From: Acheta domesticus
Taxonomy: Eukaryota > Arthropoda > Insecta > Orthoptera > Gryllidae
Assembly (NCBI GenBank): GCA_031308135.1
Contig: JAHLJT010000631.1
Coordinates: 262,092,925-262,156,924, forward strand
Length of the DNA: 64,000 nucleotides
Direction of reading: 5' to 3'
Positions 1 to 10,500 of this stretch are shown piece by piece; position 1 is the first letter of the stretch; every line of letters starts with the position of its first letter. The notes under the pieces are model-generated. The model did no database searches and had not been told where the DNA came from. It was given only the letters and a program-made list of their open reading frames with translations. The position numbers and the translations under genes are program-made.

Positions 1-929
1 ACCGTTTTATTATCGAGTTAAAGATCGAAATTTCATGATTGCTGTTACCAGGCGATGAGCTGCTCCGGCATGGGAGTTTTTAAGCGAAATGGATCGTGCG
101 AATTGCAGCAAACATGTTTAGTGCACGCTCGTGGTGGTTTCACACTCGTGGACCTGATCTAGTCATTCAATGTTTATGTATAATGTATCCTTTAATGCAA
201 TGTTTTAATTGTGTCAATTAGATTAACATTTTTTAGCTGTACCATCGTACATTGGATATGATCACATGTGTTACTATATTTAGTATGCGACTGGTGAATA
301 ACACGATTGTTACATTCCATTAATGCCATGATTTTGTTATACTGGCATTCTCTAATTTAATTAGTTGTGTTTAATTTAAGCATGTGAAATAATTCGTGTA
401 GTATTTTAAATGCATTCTTAATTAACTGAAAGTACAAGTTCATTATGTAACATTGAAATTATTTTATTTATGCTTATTCCTAATGGCGGAATTAATAATT
501 ATTTTGTCATAAGAAAGGGTCATAAATTAATTTAATAAATAAATACAGCTGAATGTAAAACAGAAAATACAAATGGAATATTTCGTCAATGTTGATATCT
601 TTTTTCTTTTTAATTATTCTATTTGTTCTAAATATCCTGCCCCTCACCTTTCTTACTTATTGTTGTTCATTTGTTACACCTCTTATTTAATTTTTACACT
701 CCCTCTCTAATCTCGTTCCAACAAGCTTCTTGCTTCTCACTACCGATTTTTTCTCTTTTAAAGATATTGTTGACCTGTATTTCCCTTGCATTTTGTCATA
801 AAATATTACAATCAATTTCACAGTGCCTAATTTGTTCCCTCTCTTATTCATATTTATCATTCACATGTACAAACTTTGTAGCCCCATCGATCATTAAAAA
901 AATCTCTTATTATCATTCAACTGTGGAAC
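1..929. other. AT-rich non-coding stretch
   Basis: No credible coding frame, RNA gene or repeat was recognised here. The ORF at 671-1003 has no recognisable family and low-complexity composition, and it runs into the GC patch that follows. Confidence 0.6.
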
Positions 930-997
930 ACTGTGCCGCCGCCGTGTCGGGCTCTGCCTTTGCTCCGCAGCTCCGTACGGAACAGACGAGCAGATTG

Positions 998-1011
998 CTG
1001 TGACGTCACAG
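998..1011. promoter_or_regulatory. Perfect CRE-type palindrome
   Basis: A perfect 14-bp palindrome is built around TGACGTCA, the full cAMP-response-element (CREB/ATF) consensus. It lies in a small GC-richer patch (about 930-1080) with GCC triplets. A second TGACGTCA occurs at 1696-1703 inside a dispersed repeat. The motif match is visible; binding or function is inference. Confidence 0.4.
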
Positions 1012-1489
1012 ACCATTGAGTTGGCAACCACTGGTTTTGACGCTACACCAGCTCTCGTAACCATCTGCATGAAACATTCAACTGTAAAGCCAGAATCATG
1101 CGTCGTGCCAACAAACTAGTGTTTCACTCTATACTGCGGGCGAACAATTGCATGTCGAAGGGAAAAAAATACATTTGAACGCGTTTAAAGGCAATTTAGA
1201 ATATGGAATCATTTCGCTCGCTAAAGGCAGACTCCAATACACAGGATATTTAAAAAAAAATGTGACTGTCATATTCTATTTTTCGTAGATCAAACAGTCT
1301 TTTAAAAAATAAATATAGACAATCGTTACATCTCGATTCGACGTTTCAATCTCCCACAAAGTGATAGGCTGTTTGTACTCTCCGATGTCGCGGAAGCTGT
1401 TATGCGAATTGCGATCGGAAGGTCGATAATGTGCCATCGGCTTTCATCGCATTTTAAAGTGTTCGCATTATTAAAAATAAAGATTTTCT

Positions 1490-1960
1490 GCATTCCAGCA
1501 TTATAAACGACCTTTTACGTTACAAGAAATCGTTCCTAAAATGACATCTTACTGAACAAATTATGCCAACAAACTATTTGGAACGACCAACTGCGTCAGC
1601 GCACATTAAGCCAATCGCAGCGAGAGAATCGTGGGTAGGTATCGATAAACCGAACAGCCGATTACCGTTTTTTTCGCACAAATGTCAAATTCCCCTGACG
1701 TCACAATAAAGACATTTCCAAAAATGTTGATTCTCTAATAAATTTATTGCATTTGTACAAATTTAAAAACTCGCTCCTAACGTCGCACATTTTCAAAACA
1801 TGTACTCATGCAATAAAGCTTAACATTATAAACTAATTGCATAAATTACGATTATTGCATTCGTACAAATTTGATAACTCGCTGAGTACAGAGTTTGTTT
1901 TCAAAACATGTTCTCACGCAATAAAGCTTAACATTATAAACTAGTTGTGTAATAAACTAT
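1490..1960. repeat. Dispersed repeat R1, copy 1, with internal tandem duplication
   Basis: This segment aligns in the same orientation with 30955-31335. Shared landmarks are ATTATAAACGACC, the AAGAAATCGTTC block, TTTTTTCGCACA, GATTCTCT(A/T)ATAAAT and TCAAAACA(T/C)GTAC. In this copy a block of about 105 bp (landmarks TTCAAAACATGT, CAATAAAGCTTAACATTATAAACTA) occurs twice in tandem, at about 1770-1840 and 1875-1950. No coding capacity is seen, so the class is unknown. Confidence 0.6.
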
Positions 1961-2479
1961 TATTATACCTTACCCGAGTAGACAGCTTTGAGAACTATTT
2001 AACACTCCTGACCTGCAGTGAGAGACCTTTTCCGTAGAGTCTTGCTCTCGCGAGACGTTCGCTTCATCGAAATACTAACGCACTGACAATGATGATTCAG
2101 TCAATTTGCGCTCTATGATAATAGATTAAATAACACAATCAAAAATGTTCATTCAAAGTGGAAATAGCTACATTATTTTTGGATTTTTTTCTCAGAGTTT
2201 CCGGGAATCTAAAGACCTTTAAACAACTGTTATATCGTGTTATATGGCTGGAGACTGTAAAGGTACGTTTTCTGGCAATTTGTGCGCACATTAGAAATTA
2301 ATAATATAGATAAAATATTTATTAATAATTTCAATACCAAATTTAGAGAGATGCAGGTAGATACGAAACCGATCAATAAAAAAAGTAAATTTAATCTGCT
2401 GTGTTTCATGACCATTTTCTGTAGACAATTCCATTGCGGGTTCACGGGTTTTGGTCCAATAAATAACATATTTTAGTTT

Positions 2480-2527
2480 GCCGACGTTTCGGAGTTTATT
2501 ATAGCTCCATCTTCAGGGCTGGACAAG
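2480..2527 (-). ncRNA. Penelope/hammerhead-like end motif, left palindrome arm
   Basis: This is the minus-strand copy of the CTGAAGATGGAG-loop-CTCCGAAACGTC motif. It has a CTGANGA core, a 4-bp GGAG/CUCC stem and GAAAC in hammerhead order. It faces outward from the palindrome. See the right-arm entry for discussion. Confidence 0.4.
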
Positions 2528-2870
2528 TTTTCACAACACGGTTATTAAAATATTTCACAGTTCCAATTATAATTTTAAAAAATTATAAAAACATTGAATA
2601 TATATTACAAAGAAAATTACAAATTAAATACAAAGAAAATTACAAATAATTACAGAGAAATAGGACACATACCTTACTATGGGTTGGAAGTTACATAGAG
2701 AATATGAAAGTTCACATCATGAGAAACAAGCCACACAGGACAGCATGCCTGCATGTTCCTGAATGGACTAGTGAATACCCTGGGAGCTAACCAATGGCTA
2801 TCAAGAACAATAACTGGTACAGCAAGAGTCAAAGTGAGGTCACACACTCATAAGCTAATAATTAATTGTA

Positions 2871-2979
2871 TGTATATATATATATATATATGTACATACA
2901 TACATACATATATGCATACACACACACATACACACATATATATATGCATACACACACACATACACACATATATATATAA
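2871..2979. repeat. TA/CA compound microsatellite (left arm)
   Basis: The tract of (TA)n, (TACA)n and (CA)n includes a duplicated TATGCATACACACACA unit. The counterpart in the right arm is at about 3538-3625, where the CA part is single and the TA part longer. This length difference is the main divergence between the two palindrome arms. Confidence 0.85.
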
Positions 2980-3965
2980 AAGAAAAAAAAACTAGTATAT
3001 AAAAAATAAAACCTTCTGCATGAATATGTCTATTGGATGGATCAGATGGAATATGTCTATTGTACATCACTAGTTGTTATCAATTACTGACAGAAAAATT
3101 ATGATTTTAGTTAAATTTTATCTTTTTTTTATATATTAATATATATATATATTTTTATATATTTTTTCTCTCTTTTTTAAATATATATTTATTTTATTAT
3201 ACATATATTGTATATGCAAGGGGCATCCATACTAGATTCCATCACTTAAACTGGTCGAGCAACACCAGTTTAAGTGATGGAATCTAGTATGGATGCCCCT
3301 TGCATATACAATATATGTATAATAAAATAAATATATATTTAAAAAAGAGAGAAAAATATATAAAAATATATATATATTAATATATAAAAAAAAGATAAAA
3401 TTTAACTAAAATCATAATTTTTCTGTCAGTAATTGATAACAACTAGTGATGTACAATAGACATATTCCATCTGATCCATCCAATAGACATATTCATGCAG
3501 AAGGTTTTATTTTTTATATACTAGTTTTTTTTTTCTTTTTATATATATATGTGTGTATGTGTGTGTGTATGCATATATGTATGTATGTATGTACATATAT
3601 ATATATATATATATATATACATACAATTAATTATTAGCTTATGAGTGTGTGACCTCACTTTGACTCTTGCTGTACCAGTTATTGTTCTTGATAGCCATTG
3701 GTTAGCTCCCAGGGTATTCACTAGTCCATTCAGGAACATGCAGGCATGCTGTCCTGTGTGGCTTGTTTCTCATGATGTGAACTTTCATATTCTCTATGTA
3801 ACTTCCAACCCATAGTAAGGTATGTGTCCTATTTCTCTGTAATTATTTGTAATTTTCTTTGTATTTAATTTGTAATTTTCTTTGTAATATATATTCAATG
3901 TTTTTATAATTTTTTTAAAATTATAATTGGAACTGTGAAATATTTTAATAACCGTGTTGTGAAAA

Positions 3966-4013
3966 CTTGTCCAGCCCTGAAGATGGAGCTATAATAAACT
4001 CCGAAACGTCGGC
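3966..4013 (+). ncRNA. Penelope/hammerhead-like end motif, right palindrome arm
   Basis: CTGAAGA (3977-3983) is followed by a GGAG...CTCC stem with a 10-nt loop, then GAAAC (4003-4007) and GTC. The order CUGANGA / stem II / GAAA / (stem III) / UH is that of type I hammerhead ribozymes, which are known from terminal repeats of Penelope-like retroelements. A U between the core A and the stem departs from the canonical G10.1-C11.1 pairing, and stem III would be minimal, so catalysis is doubtful. A diverged relative at 60741-60776 keeps the stem. Family assignment is from remembered motif style, not a search. Confidence 0.4.
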
Positions 4014-4063
4014 AAACTAAAATATGTTATTTATTGGACCAAAACCCGTGAACCCGCAATGGA

Positions 4064-6119
4064 GTAAATTTAATTATAAGTGGATTCACATACATCTCCA
4101 ACTAGTTTCTCTTTTGAAGCAAACTCCTAATTATTTGCTAAAGGTTGAAAATTGTTCAGTTTGGAAAGCGGAATATCTTTTGAGCGATATTACTAATACT
4201 ACCAAATAATTCTGTCTACAATTTTAAACTCTCTGTATATGATGCTTGTGTTTCTCTCGCCTCTTAACGGTTTAGCTACGCGCGTTAAATAACAGGTGCA
4301 GAATTATCTTCGCTTGTTCTGCGGGCGCATCGAACAAGGGGAGAGGGCAGGAAGAGGGTTGAGAAAGAGAGGGCGGAGCAGTTAAAGCGAATGAGTGATA
4401 CGGGCTTTACCATTAATCATGGAAACACCTCCGCATTTGTTTGCGTAGGCGATGGGGCTCATTTCTAAAACATACCACTCTCCAAATGATACTTTTCAAC
4501 AGATTAACTGTCACTGTCTGAACCAATGCAATTCATGAGATACAAATTGAAAGCAGAGCAATGAATTCGACGAGAATGGAATGGAAGACTGGCCTATGAA
4601 ATTGGTATGTTGACTGACCCGGATTTGTTTCTAATCAAATAGTCAATCACATATGTTATCTTTACAATCAGTATAAACATTAAATAAAAGAAATTTAGAA
4701 AAAATACATTACTATTACATTACATTTTTAAAACTCTTTAGCATGTTGGATGAACAAGTTTTGAATAATCTTACACAACCATTTAAACTCCAATATTATT
4801 TTTATATCAGTAAATTTGAAACGATATGGATATTTAAGATTTTACATTACCTTACATTAATATAATTATGTAATGTGGCGTAGTTGCTGTTATTTACTTT
4901 AATTCTGAAAGCTGTATATTGAGATGACTATTGTGTTTCGTGTTCTTATCTGTTGAATTTAAATGATAAAAAAGTTTTAATGAAAAATCTCATACTATTT
5001 TCAGTTATAAAAATAAATTAATGAAACTTGCGTAAGACAGTTCGGATAATTATAGCTTTAATAGATATATTAAAGCTGCACTTAATTTTTTTTTTAAATC
5101 GCATACCCTTGCCTTCTTTCATTTCACCTTACTAGTGTGACTACCAACTTATATTTTTTTGTATGCATAACCAAACACCTCAAGTTTAAACTTTAAAAAT
5201 GTACGCATTTATGATTATAATTTCGTAGTTTTAGAGATCCTTAGCTAATCATAGAAGATGCTTTCAGTTTTAATAATACTTGGGTTTATATTTTAATTCT
5301 TTGAATAATTTTACCAATACTATGAATTACATTTTTTAAAGAAGCCAAAATATGCCACAAATTCAACTTTCATTTCGACGTATTCGTATCGTGAATGGAG
5401 AGTGAAAGACACATTAACAAAGTATGAGAATTTTTAATACGAGATAAGAGAATAACATTTTTATGAAACAACAGATGGGGTGCAATACGACTCCGCTTGT
5501 TTATAAGAGAGTTAAATAAGTACTTTAAAACGTTAGTACTTCAAAAGTTATATTTACTTCAATATTTCATAATATAATTGCATAATATAAACTTTCAAAT
5601 ATAACTGACCGGCAAGATATTTTTGCAAATATAAACTTTCACTTTTCAAAGAAAATTGGGATAACCAACAAAGAATTTCATTGCAAGATAAGTTATATAA
5701 TATATCAATTATTAATCAATATTGAGAATCCATTTGGAACTTCTTTCGTGAAAGCAAATTTATTTTGTGTCTCGGCTAGAAATCCTTTGTTAAATTTTAT
5801 GTGTCTATACCTATTTTAAAATACAGAGAACTGTTATTCCTTACAAGAACCGTAATAGTTGGACACTTCTAGTGTTGTTTTCAAAGAGTCTATCTTGCAG
5901 AATATTGAAATATCTTCTATACTCCGATTTTAACGTAGCTGCACTTCAAGGTCACGAGCTGGAAGGAGAGGGGGACATTGTTATCCAAACGGGAATGCCA
6001 ATGCCAAAAGTTTAAGTCGTAACGAAGCTCTCAATTGGATACCAATGTCCTTCTCTACTTACAGCTCGAGACATTGAAGTGCAGCAGCTATGTTTAAATC
6101 AGAGTGTACTGCTGATTTA
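4064..6119. other. AT-rich non-coding stretch
   Basis: No gene, SINE or obvious repeat was recognised. A short purine-rich tract lies at about 4335-4385. The short ORF at 4024-4209 is the outer end of the palindrome running into unique sequence and has no recognised family. Confidence 0.6.
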
Positions 6120-6640
6120 CATAGCACGGTTCGTGTGAGCCGGGACTTCGGTGGGGGTCGGGAGCGGCAGGTACACGGGCGCGCCATGCGGCGTTCACGC
6201 GAGGGGGTGGGGAGGGGGAGAGAGGAGGGGACTGAAAGCGCATTGCCCGGAAACAGCCCCCTCCCCGACGCCCAACACCCCACCCGAGGAGTGTTTCATC
6301 GCCGCAGGGCAGCCGTCACTTGTTAGCTAATTAGCAACAGCTCGCTTCATTTGTTTCGGCCCGCTGCGCCATCTACCCGGCACTGTCGCCTCCAGTCGCA
6401 TACCAGCCGCTCCGACCATCGCCGCTGTCAGTGCGCGGCCGCCAACAGAAGTGGGAAAGCTGCCGTAATTGCTTCACCCACCGGCCGCCCCACTCCGCGC
6501 CGGCACCGCTCACGGGGCCTTTTCGCGCAACAGGGCGCCCTCAATGGCCTCAGATTGTGCGCGTGACATTTGATTTGCGGCGCTCTCCGACTGCCGCCCT
6601 CCGAGGGGTGATTAATGCGTCGGCGAACGCCAAGGTAGCG
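6120..6640. promoter_or_regulatory. GC/CpG-rich island 1, candidate regulatory element
   Basis: About 500 bp with strongly raised GC and many CpGs sit in AT-rich flanks. The island contains a perfect homeodomain-type palindrome GCTAATTAGC (about 6327-6336) and further ATTA cores at its edges (about 6466, 6612). Both strands give spurious ORFs of 60-90 codons with no family resemblance. A CpG-island promoter or enhancer is inference; no TATA box or clear exon was found. Confidence 0.4.
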
Positions 6641-6961
6641 ACTGGGTATCGATTTATTTCGTCCGTGTATATTTTCTGGTTTGGGTGCCGGCGTTCAATT
6701 TGATTGTCCTTCGTTCAATTCCATTCAACCACTCGGCTTTCAAAAGATAACAACGATCAAAGATGTACCTTTCACCTCAAGCGACGCCCGTGGAAAGAAC
6801 AGTTCACAACAAATATCACTTACGTATAGACACCTATACATACACTTATACACATACATGCAAAGGCTTTGTCTCAGGTTCCACGTAGTGTATCTGTTTT
6901 CCACATAAATGCTCAATCATTTAAGCATCATTGCTTAGAAATTTTAAATACAACGAAAACG

Positions 6962-8125
6962 ACAAGATATGTTATTAATTACCGAAATATGGGTAAAATC
7001 TACAACAAAATCAGATCTCGTGTCGATATCTAATTATATACTCCTTAGTAAAGAGAGATCAGGTATCAAAAGTAATCCAAAAGAAGAGCCAGGTTGACAG
7101 GTCGCAATGTTTTTTCGTGATGACACTAAGGTCAAAGTAATTGCTAACTCCATCTCCACTTTCTCCGGCATGGGATAAGTGTTTGTGAAAATCAAAAATG
7201 AAAGAAAAAGTATACTCAATGCTGTTGGATACCGACCACCGTAAATGAACAGTTTATGTGAATTAGAGATTCTCCTTTCGCATCTTGTAAATATGAGTAT
7301 ATATAAATACATCGTATTCACAGGTGATTTCAATTGCGATTTGAAGGTACTGCTAAAAATCTCGGCCGAAAAGTTTATCGACAAGATCAATTATACAAAT
7401 TACTAAAATTTGGCGCTATTTATTTATCATTATGAGATGAAATAATGATAGATGAAGCAATTACGTCTGAGGTATCACAAGTATTAATGTACGGTACGGT
7501 CAGATACCTGTTCCAGGAGTATCAAAGCATGATTTACTAATTATGGTATATTCTATAAAATGTCCCAAATGTAAAAATAAAATGATTCGCTATAGTGTCT
7601 ACCAAAATATGATTTCTGAGGCTACGTGCGAAGACGAGCCAGAGCTTTCAAGAGGTGTTTGTAAACAAACATCTCTTGATAGTATAGTAAACGTTTTCCA
7701 AGGAATTGTAACAGATGTTTTAGATAGACACCATAGTAAACATGTTGAATACTTTCTGCGGCTCCGTGGCTCTCAAGTGAATTAAAGTAATTGCATGTAA
7801 TAAATTATAAAATTCCCAAAACAAAAAAAGCCAAAATTTGACGTTGGCATTATCTCTTGAAAGCACAAAAGAACACTAAAGGAGTTTGGAACACCATGAG
7901 AGATTTCGGGATCACGAAAGAAAATTCGTCTAAAACTCTTATGGATGTGTATTAATGGTTTTATTGAAAATATTTCAAAATCAATAGTATTTTTTGTCAA
8001 ACGAAGAATATTACAGATCTTAGAAACAATTCACCTGCCCCAAGGGGAAAATCTTATTCCCATAGCATTCATTAGCACACTGTTTGCAAAATTGTTCGAA
8101 CACTAAAATCAAATGCTAATGGCTT
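6962..8125 (+). pseudogene. Degenerate non-LTR retrotransposon (LINE) endonuclease region
   Basis: Conceptual translation across several frames recovers the order of APE-type endonuclease motifs of Jockey/CR1-like LINEs. These are an 'ITEIWVKS' block (about 6975; compare lTETWL), 'SNYILLSKERSG' (GY.L.R.DR), 'VAMFFRDDTKVKVI' (VAIYVR), 'VGYRPP' (about 7229; YRPP), 'FTGDFNCDLK' (about 7315; GDFN.DL) and 'VPGVSKHDLLI' (about 7515; SDHD). Downstream is 'VWNTMRDFGITK', resembling the post-endonuclease W..LR.LGI linker. Stops and frameshifts interrupt it throughout, and no reverse-transcriptase core follows, so it is a 3'-truncated fossil. The clade is uncertain. Confidence 0.8.
7648..7679. repeat. 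15-bp hairpin in the LINE relic
   Basis: TCAAGAGGTGTTTGT and ACAAACATCTCTTGA form 15-bp arms with one G-T type mismatch and a 2-nt loop. It lies inside the decayed endonuclease region and is probably incidental. Confidence 0.5.
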
Positions 8126-8703
8126 CCATGATATCATAGCAAAGCAACTGATATTAGTTTTACCATTCGCCCTTCCAGCACATCAATTCATTTCACCCAT
8201 TCAATTAATTTTTCATTAACAACGGGAACTTTTTTTCAAGCATAGATGCTTTCACATGTTTGACCTTTGCCAAAATATGAACGAGAGGAGGCTCTGTGTT
8301 AAGGTTAAAATTTTTTTTTCTGTTGATATTAATTTTTCATTAGTTACTTTTAACATTCATTATCATTATTTTCAAGATACGCGTGTTTTCTAGAATTTTC
8401 GGTAAAGAATTTTGTAAATCGATTAGTTTCGTCGAGAAATTTTGAATGAGCTATTGACCACCTTCAGGAGCCGTAATTCACCCAATGTGCGTTTTAGTGG
8501 CTTAAAAACCAAAATAACGTTTTTTGGCGAAATCATTATGCCAATGGAGGAAAAGAGAACTATGAGAAAGAGAAGGAAGGAAACTATTGGTTGTATTTAT
8601 TAATTAGCATTACAATATATCTAAAAATATTGTATTTGTGTATGTAAAATATGTAATTCTAATTGTGAATTTCTCAATCCAAAAGACTATTTTTTGAGTG
8701 TGA

Positions 8704-9948
8704 TGCTATATGAGTCACGTAACTTTAGCACCTTCTGTAACTTTTGAACGGTTGAAGTTAGGGCAATGCAGTTTTCACGTAATTGCATCAGGGAAAGGGG
8801 CTAATTGATATGTGCATTAATTTCTATTTTATCACTTGCATTTTACGAGATTTGTTTTTTTAAATGGAATAATACATATTTTTTCAGTCCACCATGACGA
8901 GCGTAAAATGACAAATCCAATGATATACATATTATCATATGTTAGATAAGCATTTTTTTGAGTAATTTTAATTTTTGCTAGTGGGGTTTAACGGACATTT
9001 TGAATAGTCCACCATACAAGGTCACGCAGCGCTCCAGCAGCAACGCGCGCCCGGGCAAGGGAAGGGAGATTTGAAGAAACGAAACATATTCCAAATATTC
9101 ACAAAACCATTACAGTTTTTTCCTGAACTGTGCTTTCCATCCTTCCGCATTTTCAGATTTTTGTCTTTCTTTGATTGAAGGAAGGAAAATAAGGATTTGA
9201 CATATGTATTGTAATAAAGTTGTTTATAACTTCAACTTCATTTAATGGGGTCTCATAAGATACGTATTAATGTGATCTTGAAACAAAGCACAATAAGAAT
9301 AAATACCTGTAATTAAGACTTACAAAAATATTGTATATTTTGAGAAAACAATTTCAATGTTAATAAGCATAAAATAATAACTTAGGGATAGAAACAATCT
9401 TATTTCAATACACAGTACTTATGACAAATCCTAGGAAACACAATTCAATTCCTAGGAAACACAAAATATTTAAAAATGGGGCAGGATGGAAAGCAGAGTT
9501 CAGAAAAAAATGCAACAGAGTTGGGAATATTCGGAATATGTTTCGAATCCTCAAGTACTAAAATCCCTTCCCTTCCCCGACCCCGCGTTTGCTGGGGGAG
9601 CGCTGCATGACATTGTGGGGCTGACAGTTACAATGAAAATATCCGTTAAACACTAATGGCAAAAAAATCAAAATTAATCAAAAAAATGCTTATCTAACAT
9701 ATGACAATTTTTATATCTTTCGATTCATCTTTTCACGCTTGTCATGATAGACCGAAAAAATATGTTTAGTCCCATTTGAAAAAACAAAGCTACCTCAAAT
9801 ATCTCGTAAAATACAAGTGATAGAACAGAAATCAATACACATATCAATTAGCCCCATTCCCTCATTCACTTCTGTGAAAACTGCATTGCAATATCTTCAA
9901 TCGTTCAAAAGTTACTGGAGGTGCTAAAGTTACGTGACTCACCCTGTA
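8704..9948. mobile_element. Foldback DNA transposon / MITE-like element with long TIRs (~1.25 kb)
   Basis: The left arm (about 8704-9147) is inverted and repeated at about 9478-9948 with perhaps 15-25% divergence. Paired landmarks are TGAGTCACGTAACTTTAGCACC with GGTGCTAAAGTTACGTGACTCA, TAACTTTTGAACG with CGTTCAAAAGTTACT, TGCTTATCTAACATATG, and AAGCA(C/G)AGTTCAG. The right terminus reads TACAGGGTGAGTCACG on the minus strand; the TA plus CAGGGTG start fits Tc1/mariner-type elements. The central ~330 bp encodes nothing recognisable, so it is non-autonomous and old. Confidence 0.75.
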
Positions 9949-9995
<47 letters not shown>

Positions 9996-9998
9996 ATG

Positions 9999-10040
<42 letters not shown>
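9949..10040. repeat. (TG)n(TA)n microsatellite
   Basis: A compound dinucleotide tract of TG units followed by about 70 bp of mostly TA directly abuts the right terminus of the foldback element. Confidence 0.95.
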
Positions 10041-10041
<1 letters not shown>

Positions 10042-10274
10042 CTATGTTAAGTCCCTCGCAGGTTGATTAAAAAGTCGTTCAAATAGAGAGTGTAAAGAAC
10101 TAAATTAGTTATTATACTTAGCTTTTCATACTTTGAAAGACCTGTACAACTTCCAATTTTCCCACGCCAGCCCTCTCCATTGGCGTTAACGAGAAACACT
10201 TTTGGATGCTTAGAAGCTAGAACGTGAGAAGCTAGTTTAAAATAATAGCTCTTGTTTCGTTAACAAACCAGCCG

Positions 10275-10500
10275 AAATGTTCGCCCCATGACCGAGATCG
10301 CTAAGTCAGTAGTTTCGTAGTGATCTCAGACCGTGGGGTCGCGGGTTCGAGTCCCGCCTCGGGCATGGTAGTTTGTGTTCGTCCTTTCACCCCCTGTCAT
10401 CACTATTGGATTTACCGTTATGGTAAGAGAATGAAACGATATAGTGGTCGCTAATGACCTAGTAGTTGATGAGACCTTAAATAACAAAAACACCTGTCGA
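10275..10500 (+). mobile_element. tRNA-derived SINE, family S1
   Basis: The B-box GGGTTCGAGTCCC (10342-10354) lies about 45 nt downstream of a weak A-box-like GAGATCGCTAAG. A non-tRNA body follows (GGTAGTTTGTGTTCGTCC), then a tail with GCTAATGACCTAGTAGTTGA and AATAACAAAAA. The body matches the minus-strand copy at 27770-27915, so both belong to one family. A mature tRNA is ruled out because the acceptor stem does not pair and the sequence continues into the SINE body. Confidence 0.75.

Larger units (their letters stand above)
2430..4063. repeat. Large near-perfect inverted repeat (palindrome), ~1.63 kb
   Basis: The left arm (2430-3255) and right arm (3264-4063) are nearly exact reverse complements around an 8-nt centre at 3256-3263. 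The match covers unique sequence as well as microsatellite: TGCAAGGGGCATCCATACTA near the centre, the GCCAACCCATAGTAAGG-type block, and ATTGGACCAAAACCCGTG at the outer end. The arms differ by about 26 bp because a CA/TA microsatellite expanded differently. Similarity stops abruptly at both outer ends. The near-identity implies recent formation or gene conversion. The outer ends carry the PLE-like motif annotated separately, so an inverted pair of retroelement ends is plausible; an assembly fold-back artefact is the main alternative. Confidence 0.9.

Noticed and set aside
2753..3739. ORFs within the palindrome (60-80 codons, Tyr/Ile/His/Thr-rich)
   Set aside because: They are translations of the TA/CA microsatellite, mirrored in both arms.
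10285..10360. Functional tRNA gene suggested by a perfect B-box
   Set aside because: No paired acceptor stem or anticodon arm could be folded. The sequence continues into a SINE body shared with 27770-27915.
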